Source: Thinopyrum elongatum (taxonomy: Eukaryota > Streptophyta > Magnoliopsida > Poales > Poaceae). Taken from it: 64,000 nucleotides of DNA. The notes under the pieces were generated by a model that ran no database searches, had not been told where the DNA came from, and saw only the letters and a program-made list of their open reading frames with translations. The stretch lies in the NCBI GenBank assembly GCA_011799875.1, contig JAAAXO010000130.1, positions 1 through 64,000 of the forward strand, in the 5' to 3' direction. A program made the translations under genes and the position numbers. Of this stretch, positions 35,079 to 46,636 are shown in pieces (the first letter of the stretch is position 1; every line of letters starts with the position of its first letter).

Positions 35079-36423
35079 TCCTCCCCTTCTTGAAATGAAG
35101 TCGTCCTCGACGGAAGCTCATCTTCCTCACCCAAATAAGGCTTCAAATCTGCAATGTTAAAAGTGGGACTAACCCGAAAATCTGCAGGCAGCTCAAGTTT
35201 ATATGCATTATCATTTATTTTCTCTAACACTTTAAAAGGACCATCAGCACGTGGCATTAGCTTTGATTTGCGCAAATCAGGAAATCTTTCCTTACGCAAA
35301 TGTAACCAAACAAGATCTCCAGGTGCAAACACAACATGTTTTCTACCCTTATCTCCAGCAAGTTTATATTTAGCATTCATACGCTCAATGTTCTCCTTAG
35401 TTAACTCATGCATTTTTAAGATCAATTCAGCACGTTGTTTAGCATCAAAATTAACCTTCTCCGAAGATGGAAGAGGCAACAAATCAATAGGTGCACGAGG
35501 TAGGAAACCATATACAATTTCAAAAGGGCACATCTTAGTAGTAGAATGCAACGAACGATTATAAGCAAATTCAATATGAGGCAAGCATTCTTCCCACATT
35601 TTCGTGTTATTCTTCAAAACAGCCCTAAGCATAGTAGACAAAGTTCTATTGACTACTTCAGTTTCGGGGTGACAAGTAGTACTAAAAAGCAGTTTAGTCC
35701 CCAACTTAGCCCATAAACATCTCCAAAAGTGGCTAAGAAATTTGGTATCATGATCTGAAACAATAGTATTTGGCACACCATGCAAGCGAATGTAGTGCAG
35801 CGAGCAACAAAACGCTCAACATCCCGTCTCATCTTTGGCCAAAAGAAATGTGTAGCAAGTACATCCTCCGTCTTCTTTACGCTAAAGTGTCCCATTAATC
35901 CTCCTCCATGCGCCTCCTGCAACAACAAAAGACGAACGGAGCTAGCTGGAATGCATAGCTTGTTAGCACGAAACACAAATCCATCGTTAACGATGAACTT
36001 ATTCCATGTTCTCCCATCTTTACAATTCTGCAATACATTTTTAAATTCAAGATCATGCACATATTGATCTTTGATGGTCTCCAAACCAAATATTTTAAAG
36101 TCAAGTTGTGAAAGCATAGTATAACGACGAGACAATGCATCAGCAATAACATTTTCTTTACCCTTCTTGTGTTTAATGACATAAGGGAAAGTCTCAATGA
36201 ATTCAACCCATTTAGCATGTCTACGGTTCAGTTTTGCTTGACTTTTAATGTGTTTCAAAGATTCATGATCAGAATGTATAACAAATTCTTTGGGCCATAA
36301 ATAATGTTGCCATGTTTCTAAGGTCCGAACAAGAGCATATAATTCTTTATCATAAGTAGAATAGTTCATACTAGGCCCACTCAATTTTTCAGAAAAGTAT
36401 GCAACAGGTTTGCCATCTTGTAA
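35079..36423 (-). pseudogene. pol: Element H integrase and RNase H, with internal deletion
   Basis: Read on the minus strand: RNase H end ([15 protein letters not shown]), integrase zinc domain and the C-terminal half of integrase with the GPFKVLEK module. About 236 bp are missing at 35789-35790, between the equivalents of 45393 and 45631 in element J. This removes the first catalytic Asp region. A second deletion of about 12 bp near 35665 removes the GQT residues before the catalytic Glu. The integrase is therefore dead. The block ends at TGTAA (36419-36423), where the large CRW compound is inserted; the same minus frame resumes at 54722. Confidence 0.88.
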
Positions 36424-37345
36424 TGATGAGGACATCAATACCATTGTTACACCCACAGCCCCTGCTTCTATACATACTGGACCAATTACTAGAGCTCACG
36501 CACGCCAATTAAAATATCAGGTACTTTCGTTTCTTGGTAATGATTCTAAAGTTCATGAGAATATGATGCTGCCTAAATTGGATACATTTGTTTTGCTTAC
36601 AAATGAAGGGCCTAGCTTGGACAAGAAAGAGGAACCTTGGAGCAAGTTCAAGCATGGAGATGATGGCATGCACAAGGGGAACAAGAACGGAGTTACAAGT
36701 GATGATTTCAGGACTTTGAAGCCACCATAATGAGTGCAGGAAGCCTTGGACGAAATATACAAGATGTCACTTCATAAATTTCGTCCAGAGGCTATTATAG
36801 GTGCTGCGTCACCTTATTATTGGGCCAGGCCCATGTAATTTCGAAATACTTGAGTATAGGCTGTTTTTAGAGTCCGTATGTGTGGGGAAACAAGAGATAG
36901 GGTTGGTTTCGGACCCCTCCTTCTAGGGCCACGAAATCCCCTCCTCTTCCTCCATATATACAGCCCTTAGGGCACCGTTTAGACTTTGGGTTTTGTTTAG
37001 ATTAAAAGTTCGCCATAGCTGCAACTTCGCGTACTTCGTTTGTGTTCAACGACCAGACCAAGACGTCACAGAACCCCACCTTGATCAATAAAGCTTTCAT
37101 CTTATATTCGCAATATCCAGATTGCAAATCTTAGTTTCTTGCTTGTTCTTCGTTTGCTTGCAGGAGATAGACCCTCGTGGTCAGGTTGATTGTGCTCCGG
37201 CGTGGTCAATAACCTCTCGGAGTTGGTTTAGCGATTGCTAAGGTGCGACGTCCTCGCACGTTCGTAGTCGGATCGTCAAAGTCTACTCCACCAAAAACGA
37301 TAGCTATCATCTCATCGAAAGATCGGGACACCCTCGCCTCTATTA
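36424..37345 (+). repeat. CRW LTR at left edge of the compound insertion
   Basis: 922 bp from TGATGAGGACATC to CTCTATTA (terminal CA mutated to TA). It encodes the polyprotein tail from its first codons to the stop near 36730. It has no primer site behind it: minus-strand gag CTTCCCTTAC follows at once. It may be a chimera of two LTRs. Confidence 0.88.
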
Positions 37346-38474
37346 CTTCCCTTACAACGACGACAAATAATATCATGTGTGTGCCCTGTTGATGCCATAG
37401 ATGAAGAAGAGCTCTGGGCAGGCCCAGAAGGTGTACTCTTGGCAGATGGTGGTGGTGGTGCCTGTTTTCTTGTATCTCGATTGGAATTGGCGGCTGAAGT
37501 CAGTGGTGCCGCAGTAGGACGTGTGGGAGTAGAGGAGGCACGCGGTGTCCATGATGAAGATCGACCTGCAGAAAAATTAGTTCGCGCCAATGCCTGTCGA
37601 TCCTGCACTTCACGTTCAGCTTTACAAGCAAGATGGAATAAACGAGTGATATTATTATACTCCTTATACTCTAGAATGGTCTGAATCTCTCTATTTAATC
37701 CACCCATGAAACGTGCAAGCATAGCTTCATTCTCCTCAACAATACCACATCTAATCATGCCAGTTTGTAATTCCTGATAATATTCTTCTACAGAATTTTT
37801 TCCTTGTCTTAAGCGCTGCGATTTTTGAAGTAATTCACGTTGATAATATGGTGGAACCCAACGAGTACGCATAGCAGTTTTCAAAGCAGCCCACGTAGCT
37901 GGAATAGGATATAATCTACAATGTTCAGACCACCATACACATGCAAAACTAGTGAAAGCACAAACAGCAGCAGCAACACGTCGTTCCTCGGGATATTGTA
38001 AACATGTAAAACGTTGTTCAGTTTCTAACTCCCAAGTAAGATATATATCAGGAACATATCTACCCTCGAATGGTGGAATATTCAATTTTAATTTAGGAAG
38101 ATGGTCATGATCTCGTACCTGAAGTGGTGGTGCAGGCCTACCATTGCGATTTTTTGCATGTGGACGACCTGGTGCTGGTGGTTGCACGTAGTTATGATTT
38201 TGATCAACCTCATCCTCATAATCGCCCGCGTAATCATCCTCCTCCTCGGCACCAGCAGCAGCAGGAGCACCAGCAGCAGCAGCGGCAATTCATTAAACTT
38301 GTTATCCAGCTTTGTCTCGAACGACTTCTCCATGCCATCTATCTTCTCCATGGCCTCTTCAAATCTGTTTAGCACATCTCCCACCTGGCCACTCATCATT
38401 TGCTGAAATTTATCATGCAACTCCTTGTTCGTCATGTTCTCCCAGTCAATCTCGTCGGCTTGTGATCCTGCCAT
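37346..38474 (-). pseudogene. gag: Partial CRW gag (N), truncated at the CCHC knuckle
   Basis: Minus-strand gag starts at 38474 ([14 protein letters not shown]). About 165 bp of the Pro-rich linker are missing at about 38286, shifting the frame after NKFNEL. The capsid core and the linker [15 protein letters not shown] follow in an open stretch. The copy ends inside the knuckle (CRRCKG) at 37346 against the end of a plus-strand LTR. It cannot give full-length gag. Confidence 0.87.
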
Positions 38475-39616
38475 GGTTAGCAGCAATAGAAACACACAAG
38501 AATATGATCCTACAGACTACTAGAAAGTGGTGGTGGTGTGGTGTGGTGTCACAAATCCGTCAAGCAAATCTCAAATTCTTACCAGTTCTTACCCAGCAGC
38601 AGGTGGTGATCGGCAACCTTTGTAGTCAAAACTCTCAGAGCTTGGACAGAGCGATTGCCAGGTGGTGTCAAACGCACGATGTAGATGTATGTGGAGCTGG
38701 GAAGGCTTATGATATGGTAGCAAAAAGGGTGAGCAATAATCAATTCAGAGATGCAATGTTGAATAAACTCTCAACGACGGTACTGTGCTGGTCCTAGGCT
38801 AGACCGTGCTAGAGACGCGAGCCTAGAACACTAACAAAAATCACGGCGCTGCACGTAAACAAGGGAGGAGCACACTCTGAATTTTTTTTTCTTTTTTTTT
38901 TGCACTTTTTTTTCCTCTTTTTTTTTTTTTTGCTCCGCAACAATTTTTTTTTTAAAAAGTCTACAAATGGTCTAAAAACTGCCTAGCCAGAATTTTCCAG
39001 ACTTGTTCACGACTCGGGTAGCACGAAACTGGAACTATTTTTCCTCTGCGGGTAGCACGAAAATTGGGGAATCCGACTTGTTCACGACTCGTAGTATCGC
39101 GTGATCTGGAACTCTAAAATAAAGGAATAAATACTGGACTCGGACTAGGACTGGTGGCAGAGATGAATATGGTGGAACTCGGACTGGTGATGGTATATGA
39201 CGGTAGTATATGTGGGCTCGGATTGGTGGTGGTATATGGACTCGGATCGGTGGTGGTATATGGACTCGGATCGGTGGTGGTATATGGACTCAGAGAAATA
39301 GCAGATAAGCTGTGGTGGTATATGGTAGGGGCGATGATGATGGTGCGGCGGCGGCGTGACAACTTGTGAACAGAACTCGAAACTCTAAAGAACTAGACGC
39401 TAAGACCAGCAACTTGACACGACGATGCAACCGCAAATTCAACAAAGCAAAAACCCTAAAAAGATTATGCAAAGGCTCAGATTGGTTCGGATATGATGAA
39501 CTAACCCTAAATTTTTTTTTTGGCTTTTTCCTGGACTGTAGGTATGAAGAACAGACTCGATCTAAACTACGAAAAACTGTAAATCTCACCGAGCAACCTG
39601 GAAATCTGATACCACT
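38475..39616 (-). other. 5' leader of N
   Basis: It contains the GGTAAGAACTGGTAAG segment (complement near 38575-38592), T-rich tracts (38882-38955), three to five 24-bp repeats (about 39160-39295) and the primer site complement next to 39617. A short duplication of the GACTTGTTCACGACTCG / GGGTAGCACGAAA segments lies at 39000-39085. Confidence 0.8.
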
Positions 39617-40165
39617 TGATAGAGGCGAGGGTGTCCCGATCTTTCGATGAGATGATAGCTATCATTTTTGGTGGAGTAGACTTTGACGATCCGACTACGA
39701 ACGTGCGAGGACGTCGCGCCTTAGCAATCGCTAAACCAACTCCGAGAGGTTATTGACCACGCCGGAGCACAATCAACCTGACCACGAGGGTCTATCTCCT
39801 GCAAGCAAACGAAGAACAAGCAAGAAACTAAGATTTGCAATCTGGATATTGCGAATATAAGATGAAAGCTTTATTGATCAAGGTGGGGTTCTGTGACGTC
39901 TTGGTCTGGTCGTTGAACACAAACGAAGTACGCGAAGTTGCAGCTATGGCGAACTTTTAATCTAAACAAAACCCAAAGTCTAAACGGTGCCCTAAGGGCT
40001 GTATATATGGAGGAAGAGGAGGGGATTTCGTGGCCCTTGAAGGAGGGGTCCGAAACCAACCCTATCTCTTGTTTCCCCACACATACGGACTCTAAAAACA
40101 GCCTATACTCAAGTATTTCGAAATTACATGGGCCTGGCCCAATAATAAGGTGACGCAGCACCTAT
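39617..40165 (-). repeat. 5' LTR of N, truncated by element O
   Basis: CRW LTR from TGATAGAGGCG to GCAGCACCTAT, 549 bp of 922. The next base begins a plus LTR. The right-hand continuation, starting CCTATAATAGCC after a CRW LTR end, is not present in the window. Confidence 0.9.
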
Positions 40166-40693
40166 TGATGAGGACATCAATACCATTGTTACACCCACAG
40201 CCCCTGCTTCTATACATACTGGACCAATTACTAGAGCTCGCGCACGCCAATTAAATTATCAGGTACTTTCGTTTCTTGGTAATGATTCTAAAGTTCATGA
40301 GAATATGATGCTGCCTAAATTGGATACATTTGTTTTGCTTACAAATGAAGGCCCTAGCTTGGACAAGAAAGAGGAACCTTGGAGCAAGTTCAAGCATGGA
40401 GATGATGGCATGCACAAGGGGAACAAGAACGGAGTTACAAGTGATGATTTCAGGACTTTGAAGCCACCATAATGAGTGCAGGAAGCCTTGGACGAAATAT
40501 ACAAGATTTCACTTCATAAATTTCGTCCAGAGGCTATTATAGGTGCTGCGTCACCTTATTATTGGGCCAGGCCCATGTAATTTCGAAATACTTGAGTATA
40601 GGCTGTTTTTAGAGTCCGTATGTGTGGGGAAACAAGAGATAGGGTTGGTTTCGGACCCCTCCTTCAAGGGCCACGAAATCCCCTCCTCTTCCT

Positions 40694-40701
40694 CCATATA
40701 T
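40694..40701 (+). promoter_or_regulatory. TATA-like box in CRW LTR (representative copy)
   Basis: CATATATA sits in TCCATATATACAGCCC in every CRW LTR of the window. About 30 bp downstream is the start of the segment shared by CRW and hybrid Quinta-like LTRs, consistent with the start of R. Known plant LTR promoters are arranged this way; no transcription data are available here. Confidence 0.6.
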
Positions 40702-40828
40702 ACAGCCCTTAGGGCACCGTTTAGACTTTGGGTTTTGTTTAGATTAAAAGTTCGCCATAGCTGCAACTTCGCGTACTTCGTTTGTGTTCAACGGCCAGAC
40801 CAAGACGTCACAGAACCCCACCTTGATC

Positions 40829-40834
40829 AATAAA
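40829..40834 (+). promoter_or_regulatory. AATAAA poly(A)-signal-like motif in CRW LTR (representative copy)
   Basis: AATAAA lies about 130 bp downstream of the TATA-like box and is retained in nearly all CRW and hybrid LTRs. Its place between the TATA box and the LTR end fits a signal for ending the transcript in the 3' LTR. Confidence 0.45.
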
Positions 40835-41087
40835 GCTTTCATCTTATATTCGCAATATCCAGATTGCAAATCTTAGTTTCTTGCTTGTTCTTCGTTTGCT
40901 TGCAGGAGATAGACCCTCGTGGTCAGGTTGATTGTGCTCCGGCGTGGTCAATAACCTCTCGGAGTTGGTTTAGCGATTGCTAAGGCGCGACGTCCTCGCA
41001 CGTTCGTAGTCGGATCGTCAAAGTCTACTCCACCAAAAACGATAGCTATCATCTCATCGAAAGATCGGGACACCCTCGCCTCTATCA

Positions 41088-42199
41088 AGTGGTATCAGAT
41101 TCCCAGGTTGCTCGGTGAGATTTACAGTTTTTCGTAGTTTAGATCGAGTCTGTTCTTCATACCTACATCCAGGAAAAAGCCAAAAAAAAAAATTTTAGGG
41201 TTAGTTCATCATATCCGAACCAATCTGAGCCTTTGCATAATCTTTTTAGGGTTTTTGCTTTGTTGAATTTGCGGTTGCATCGTCGTGTCAAGTTGCTGGT
41301 CTTAGCGTCTAGTTCTTTAGAGTTTCGAGTTCTGTTCACAAGTTGTCACGCCGCCGCCGCACCATCATCATCGCCCCTACCATATACCACCACAGCTTAT
41401 CTGCTATTTCTCTGAGTCCATATACCACCACCGATCCGAGTCCATATACCACCACCGATCCGAGTCCATATACCACCACCAATCCGAGCCCACATATACT
41501 ACCGTCATATACCATCACCAGTCCGAGTTCCACCATATTCATCTCTGCCACCAGTCCTAGTCCGAGTCCAGTATTTATTCCTTTATTTTAGAGTTCCAGA
41601 TCACGCGATACTACGAGTCGTGAACAAGTCGGATTCCCCAATTTTCGTGCTACCCGCAGAGGAAAAATAGTTCCAGTTTCAAAAAAAAAAAACTAAGTCT
41701 GGAAAATTCTGGCTAGGCAGTTTTTAGACCATTTGTAGACTTTTTAAAAAAAAATTGTTGCGGAGCAAAAAAAAAAAAAGAGGAAAAAAAAAATCAGAGT
41801 GTGCTCCTCCCTTGTTTACGTGCAGCGCCGTGATTTTTGTTAGTGTTCTAGGCTCGCGTCTCTAGCACGGTCTAGCCTAGGACCAGCACAGTACCGTCGT
41901 TGAGAGTTTATTCAACATTGCATCTCTGAATTGATTATTGCTCACCCTTTTTGCTACCATATCATAAGCCTTCCCAGCTCCACATACATCTACATCGTGC
42001 GTTTGACACCACCTGGCAATCGCTCTGTCCAAGCTCTGAGAGTTTTGACTACAAAGGTTGCCGATCACCACCTGCTGCTGGGTAAGAACTGGTAAGAATT
42101 TGAGATTTGCTTGACGGATTTGTGACACCACACCACACCACCACCACTTTCTAGTAGTCTGTAGGATCATATTCTTGTGTGTTTCCATTGCTGCTAACC
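41088..42199 (+). other. 5' leader of element O
   Basis: This is a clean CRW leader: primer site 41090-41103, 24-bp repeats 41414-41533, A-rich tracts (41678-41795), a possible splice donor GGTAAGAACTGG (GT at 42082) and possible acceptor CTGTAG (AG at 42163-42164) shortly before gag. No reading frame is credible. Confidence 0.8.
41414..41533 (+). repeat. 24-bp tandem repeats in CRW leader
   Basis: Units beginning GAGTCCATATACCACCACC start at 41414, 41438, 41462 and 41486 (exact 24-bp spacing), followed by degenerate units to about 41533. The same block occurs in the leaders of P, B, A and N with differing unit composition. Confidence 0.9.
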
Positions 42200-43749
42200 A
42201 TGGCAGGATCACAAGCCGACGAGATTGACTGGGAGAACATGACGAACAAGGAGTTGCATGATAAATTTCAGCAAATGATGAGTGGCCAGGTGGGAGATGT
42301 GCTAAACAGATTTGAAGAGGCCATGGAGAAGATAGATGGCATGGAGAAGTCATTCGAGATAAAGCTGGATAACAAGTTTAATGAATTGCTCACGCGTCTT
42401 CCCCAACCACCACCGGCTGCACCTGTCGCACCTCTGCAACGACAACAACAAAGCCCCCTTCCAAATCAGTTCGGACGAGCGAAGCGTGTTCCTCTTGAGG
42501 ATGGCCAAACTTCTGGTGCTGCTGTACCTACTGTTGATGCTTCTTTGGCTCCTGCTCCTGCTGCTGCTGGTGCCGAGGAGGAGGATGATTACGCGGGCGA
42601 TTATGAGGATGAGGTTGATCAAAATCATAACTACGTGCAACCACCAGCACCAGGTCGTCCACATGCAAATAATCGCAATGGTAGGCCTGCACCACCACTT
42701 CAGGTACGAGATCATGACCATCTTCCTAAATTAAAATTGAATATTCCACCATTCGAGGGTAGATATGTTCCTGATATATATCTTACTTGGGAGTTAGAAA
42801 CTGAACAACGTTTTACATGTTTACAATATCCCGAGGAACGACGTGTTGCTGCTGCTGTTTGTGCTTTCACTACTTTTGCATGTGTATGGTGGTCTGAACA
42901 TTGTAGATTATATCCTATTCCAGCTACGTGGGCTGCTTTGAAAACTGCTATGCGTACTCGTTGGGTTCCACCATATTATCAACGTGAATTACTTCAAAAA
43001 TTGCAGCGCTTAAGACAAGGAAAAAATTCTGTAGAAGAATATTATCAGGAATTACAAACTGGCATGATTAGATGTGGTATTGTTGAGGAGAATGAAGCTA
43101 TGCTTGCACGTTTCATGGGTGGATTAAATAGAGAGATTCAGACCATTCTAGAGTATAAGGAGTATAATAATATCACTCGTTTATTCCATCTTGCTTGTAA
43201 AGCTGAACGTGAAGTGCAGGATCGACAGGCATTGGCGCGAACTAATTTTTCTGCAGGTCGATCTTCATCATGGACACCGCGTGCCTCCTCTACTCCCACA
43301 CGTTCTACTGCGGCACCACTGACTTCAGCCGCCAATTCCAATCGAGATACAAGAAAACAGGCACCACCACCACCATCTGCCAAGAGTACACCTTCTGGGC
43401 CTGCCCAGAGCTCTTCTTCATCTATGGCATCAACAGGGCACACACATGATATTATTTGTCGTCGTTGTAAGGGAAGAGGTCATTATGCGAGAGAATGCCA
43501 ATCTCCGCGTGTTATGATTGCTACTGAGGATGGTGGGTATGAGTCCGCTAGTGATTATGATGAGGAGACTTTGGCTCTTATTACAAGTGAAGAACACGGT
43601 GGAGATGATTCTGATCATGAGACGCAATACATGGCTCCTGAAGACGCTGACAGGTATGAATGTTTAGTTGCTCAACGTGTTTTGAGTGTGCAGGTCACAC
43701 AAGCTGAGCAAAATCAGAGGCATAATTTGTTCCATACAAAGGGAGTTGT
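42200..43749 (+). CDS. gag: CRW gag (and start of PR region) of element O, interrupted at 43749
   Basis: This is the cleanest gag in the window, open for about 516 codons from [11 protein letters not shown] at 42200. In order: acidic/helical N-terminus with a possible coiled coil (residues ~10-60), Pro/Ala-rich linker, acidic patch, capsid core with VWWSEHCRL, Ser/Thr/Pro linker and the CCHC knuckle CX2CX4HX4C at 43457-43498. Gag packages the RNA in cytoplasmic particles. The frame is cut at GGGAGTTGT (43749) by a minus-strand LTR, just before the protease DGGS motif, so pol is absent from this copy. Transcription from the adjacent LTR is possible, giving gag alone with a short foreign tail ending at 43783. 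Confidence 0.88.
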
Positions 43750-44671
43750 TGATAGAGGCGAGGGTGTCCCGATCTTTCGATGAGATGATAGCTATCGTTT
43801 TTGGTGGAGTAGACTTTAACGATCCGACTACGAACGTGCGAGGACGTCGCGCCTTAGCAATCGCTAAACCAACTCCGAGAGGTTATTGACCACGCCGGAG
43901 CACAATCAACCTGACCACGAGGGTCTATCTCCTGCAAGCAAACGAAGAACAAGCAAGAAACTAAGATTTGCAATCTGGATATTGCGAATATAAGATGAAA
44001 GCTTTATTGATCAAGGTGGGGTTCTGTGACGTCTTGGTCTGGTCGTTGAACACAAACGAAGTACGCGAAGTTGCAGCTATGGCGAACTTTTAATCTAAAC
44101 AAAACCCAAAGTCTACACGGTGCCCTAAGGGCTGTATATATGGAGGAAGAGGAGGGGATTTCGTGGCCCTTGAAGGAGGGGTCCGAAACCAACCCTATCT
44201 CTTGTTTCCCCACACATACGGACTCTAAAAACAGCCTATACTCAAGTATTTCGAAATTACATGGGCCTGGCCCAATAATAAGGTGACGCAGCACCTATAA
44301 TAGCCTCTGGACGAAATTTATGAAGTGACATCTTGTATATTTCGTCCAAGGCTTCCTGCACTCATTATGGTGGCTTCAAAGTCCTGAAATCATCACTTGT
44401 AACTCCGTTCTTGTTCCCCTTGTGCATGCCATCATCTCCATGCTTGAACTTGCTCCAAGGTTCCTCTTTCTTGTCCAAGCTAGGCCCTTCATTTGTAAGC
44501 AAAACAAATGTATCCAATTTAGGCAGCATCATATTCTCATGAACTTTAGAATCATTACCAAGACACGAAAGTACCTGATATTTTAATTGGCGTGCGCGAG
44601 CTCTAGTAATTGGTCCAGTATGTATAGAAGCAGGGGCTGTGGGTGTAACAATGGTATTGATGTCCTCATCG
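43750..44671 (-). repeat. 3' LTR of element J
   Basis: 922 bp from TGATAGAGGCG to CCTCATCG (the end base is mutated from A to G), next to the polypurine-tract complement TCCTCCCCTTCTTG. On the minus strand it holds the last ~102 codons of the J frame, ending in FRTLKPP. Left flank GTTGT is in gag of O. Confidence 0.92.
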
Positions 44672-46636
44672 TCCTCCCCTTCTTGAAATGAAGTCGTCCT
44701 CGATGGAAGCTCATCTTCCTCACCCAAATAAGGCTTCAGATCTGCAATGTTAAAAGTGGGACTAACCCCAAAATCTGCAGGCAGCTCAAGTTTATATGCA
44801 TTATCATTTATTTTCTCTAACACCTTAAAAGGACCATCAGCACGTGGCATTAGCTTTGATTTGCGCAAATCAGGAAATCTATCCTTACGCAAATGTAACC
44901 AAACAAGATCTCCAGGTGCAAACACAACATGTTTTCTACCCTTATCTCCAGCAAGTTTATATTTAGCATTCATACGCTCAATGTTCTCCTTAGTTAACTC
45001 ATGCATTTTTAAGATCAATTCAGCACGTTGTTTAGCATCAAAATTAACCTTCTCCGAAGATGGAAGAGGCAACAAATCAATTGGTGCACGAGGAAGGAAA
45101 CCATACACAATTTCAAAAGGACACATCTTAGTAGTAGAATGCAATGAACGATTATAAGCAAATTCAATATGAGGCAAGCATTCTTCACACATTTTCTTGT
45201 TATTCTTCAAAACAGCCCTAAGCATAGTAGACAATGTTCTATTGACTACTTCAGTTTGTCCATCAGTTTGGGGGTGACATGTAGTACTAAAAAGCAGTTT
45301 AGTCCCCAACTTAGCCCATAAACATCTCCAAAAGTGGCTAAGAAATTTAGTATCACGATCTGAAACAATAGTATTTGGCACACCATGCAAGCGTATAATT
45401 TCACGAAAGAACAAATCAGCAACATTAACAGCATCATCGCTTTTATGACATGGTATAAAGTGTGCCATTTTCGAGAACCTATCCACGACAACAAATATGC
45501 TATCCCTCCCCTTCTTTGTTCGAGGTAAACCTAAAACAAAGTCCATAGATATATCCTCCCAAGGAACACTAGGTACAGGCAAAGGCATATATAAACCATG
45601 AGGATTGAGTCGTGACTTAGCTTTTTGACATGTAGTGCAGCGAGCAACAAAACGCTCAACATCCCGTCTCATCTTTGGCCAAAAGAAATGTGTAGAAAGT
45701 ATATCCTCCGTCTTCTTCACGCCAAAGTGTCCCATTAATCCTCCTCCATGCGCCTCCTGCAACAACAAAAGATGAACGGAGCTAGCTGGAATGCATAGCT
45801 TGTTAGCACGAAACACAAATCCATCGTTAACGACGAACTTGTTCCATGTTCTCCCTTCCTTACAATTCTGCAATACATCTTTAAATTCAGCATCATGCAC
45901 ATATTGATCTTTGATGGTCTCCAAACCAAATATTTTAAAGTCAAGTTGTGAAAGCATAGTATAACGACGAGACAATGCATCAGCAATAACATTTTCTTTA
46001 CCCTTCTTGTGTTTAATGACATAAGGGAAAGTCTCAATAAATTCAACCCATTTAGCATGTCTACGGTTCAGTTTTGCTTGACTTTTAATGTGTTTCAAAG
46101 ATTCATGATCAGAATGTATAACAAATTCTTTGGGCCATAAATAATGTTGCCATGTTTCTAAGGTCCGAACAAGAGCATATAATTCTTTATCATAAGTAGA
46201 ATAGTTCAGACTAGGCCCACTCAATTTTCCAGAAAAGTATGCAACAGGTTTGCCATCTTGTAATAAAACACCTCCTAATCCAATTCCACTAGCATCACAT
46301 TCAAGCTCAAAAGTCTTATTAAAATCAGGAAGTTGGAGTAAAGGAGCATGTGTCAACTTATCTTTCAATACCGTGAAGGCTTCTTCCTGTGAGGTACCCC
46401 AAACAAAAGGCACATCCTTCTTTGTAAGCTCATTGAGAGGTGCAGCAATGGTGCTGAAATCTCTCACAAAACGCCTATAGAAACCAGCGAGTCCAAGAAA
46501 ACTCCTCACTTGAGTGACCATTTTGGGCTGTGGCCAACTCTCAATAGCTTCAATCTTGGCTTTATCAACTTCAATTCCCTGTGGAGTAACAACATAGCCA
46601 AGAAAAGATACTCGGTCGGTGCAAAAGGTGCACTTC
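44365..46636 (-). pseudogene. pol: CRW pol of element J: RNase H and complete integrase, no gag/PR/RT palm
   Basis: The minus frame is open from the LTR junction at 46636, in the RT thumb ([13 protein letters not shown]), to the stop at 44365. It covers RNase H ([21 protein letters not shown]) and integrase with intact zinc domain (CTTCQKAK), Asp (MDFVLGLP), Asp (VSDRDTKF) and Glu ([10 protein letters not shown]), then the GPFKVLEK module and the LTR-encoded tail. It is fused behind an LTR, with no start codon, gag, protease or RT catalytic site, so it is a deletion derivative. Residues of the integrase core are all present, so the damage is structural and recent. Confidence 0.88.

Larger units (their letters stand above)
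40166..41087 (+). repeat. 5' LTR of element O (reference-quality CRW LTR)
   Basis: 922 bp, TGATGAGGACATC to CTCTATCA, followed by primer site TGGTATCAGATTCC at 41090-41103. Features: coding tail in the first ~307 bp, quasi-palindrome GGGCCAGGCCC (40564-40574), TATA-like CATATATA (40694-40701) and AATAAA (40829-40834). Confidence 0.93.

Noticed and set aside
40543..40833. 96-, 71- and 69-codon frames that recur in nearly every CRW LTR on both strands (for example starting MLRHLIIGPG)
   Set aside because: They recur because the LTR recurs. They overlap the TATA-like box, the LTR-encoded polyprotein tail or U5, have no conserved domain and are broken by neutral changes in the noisy copies.
41090..41103. 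tRNA-like sequence next to the LTR
   Set aside because: Only the short stretch complementary to a tRNA 3' end is present; it is the reverse-transcription primer site and not a tRNA gene.
41343..41591. Frame rich in YTTTDPSP repeats in the leader
   Set aside because: It is only the translation of the 24-bp minisatellite (24 is divisible by three, so any frame stays open).
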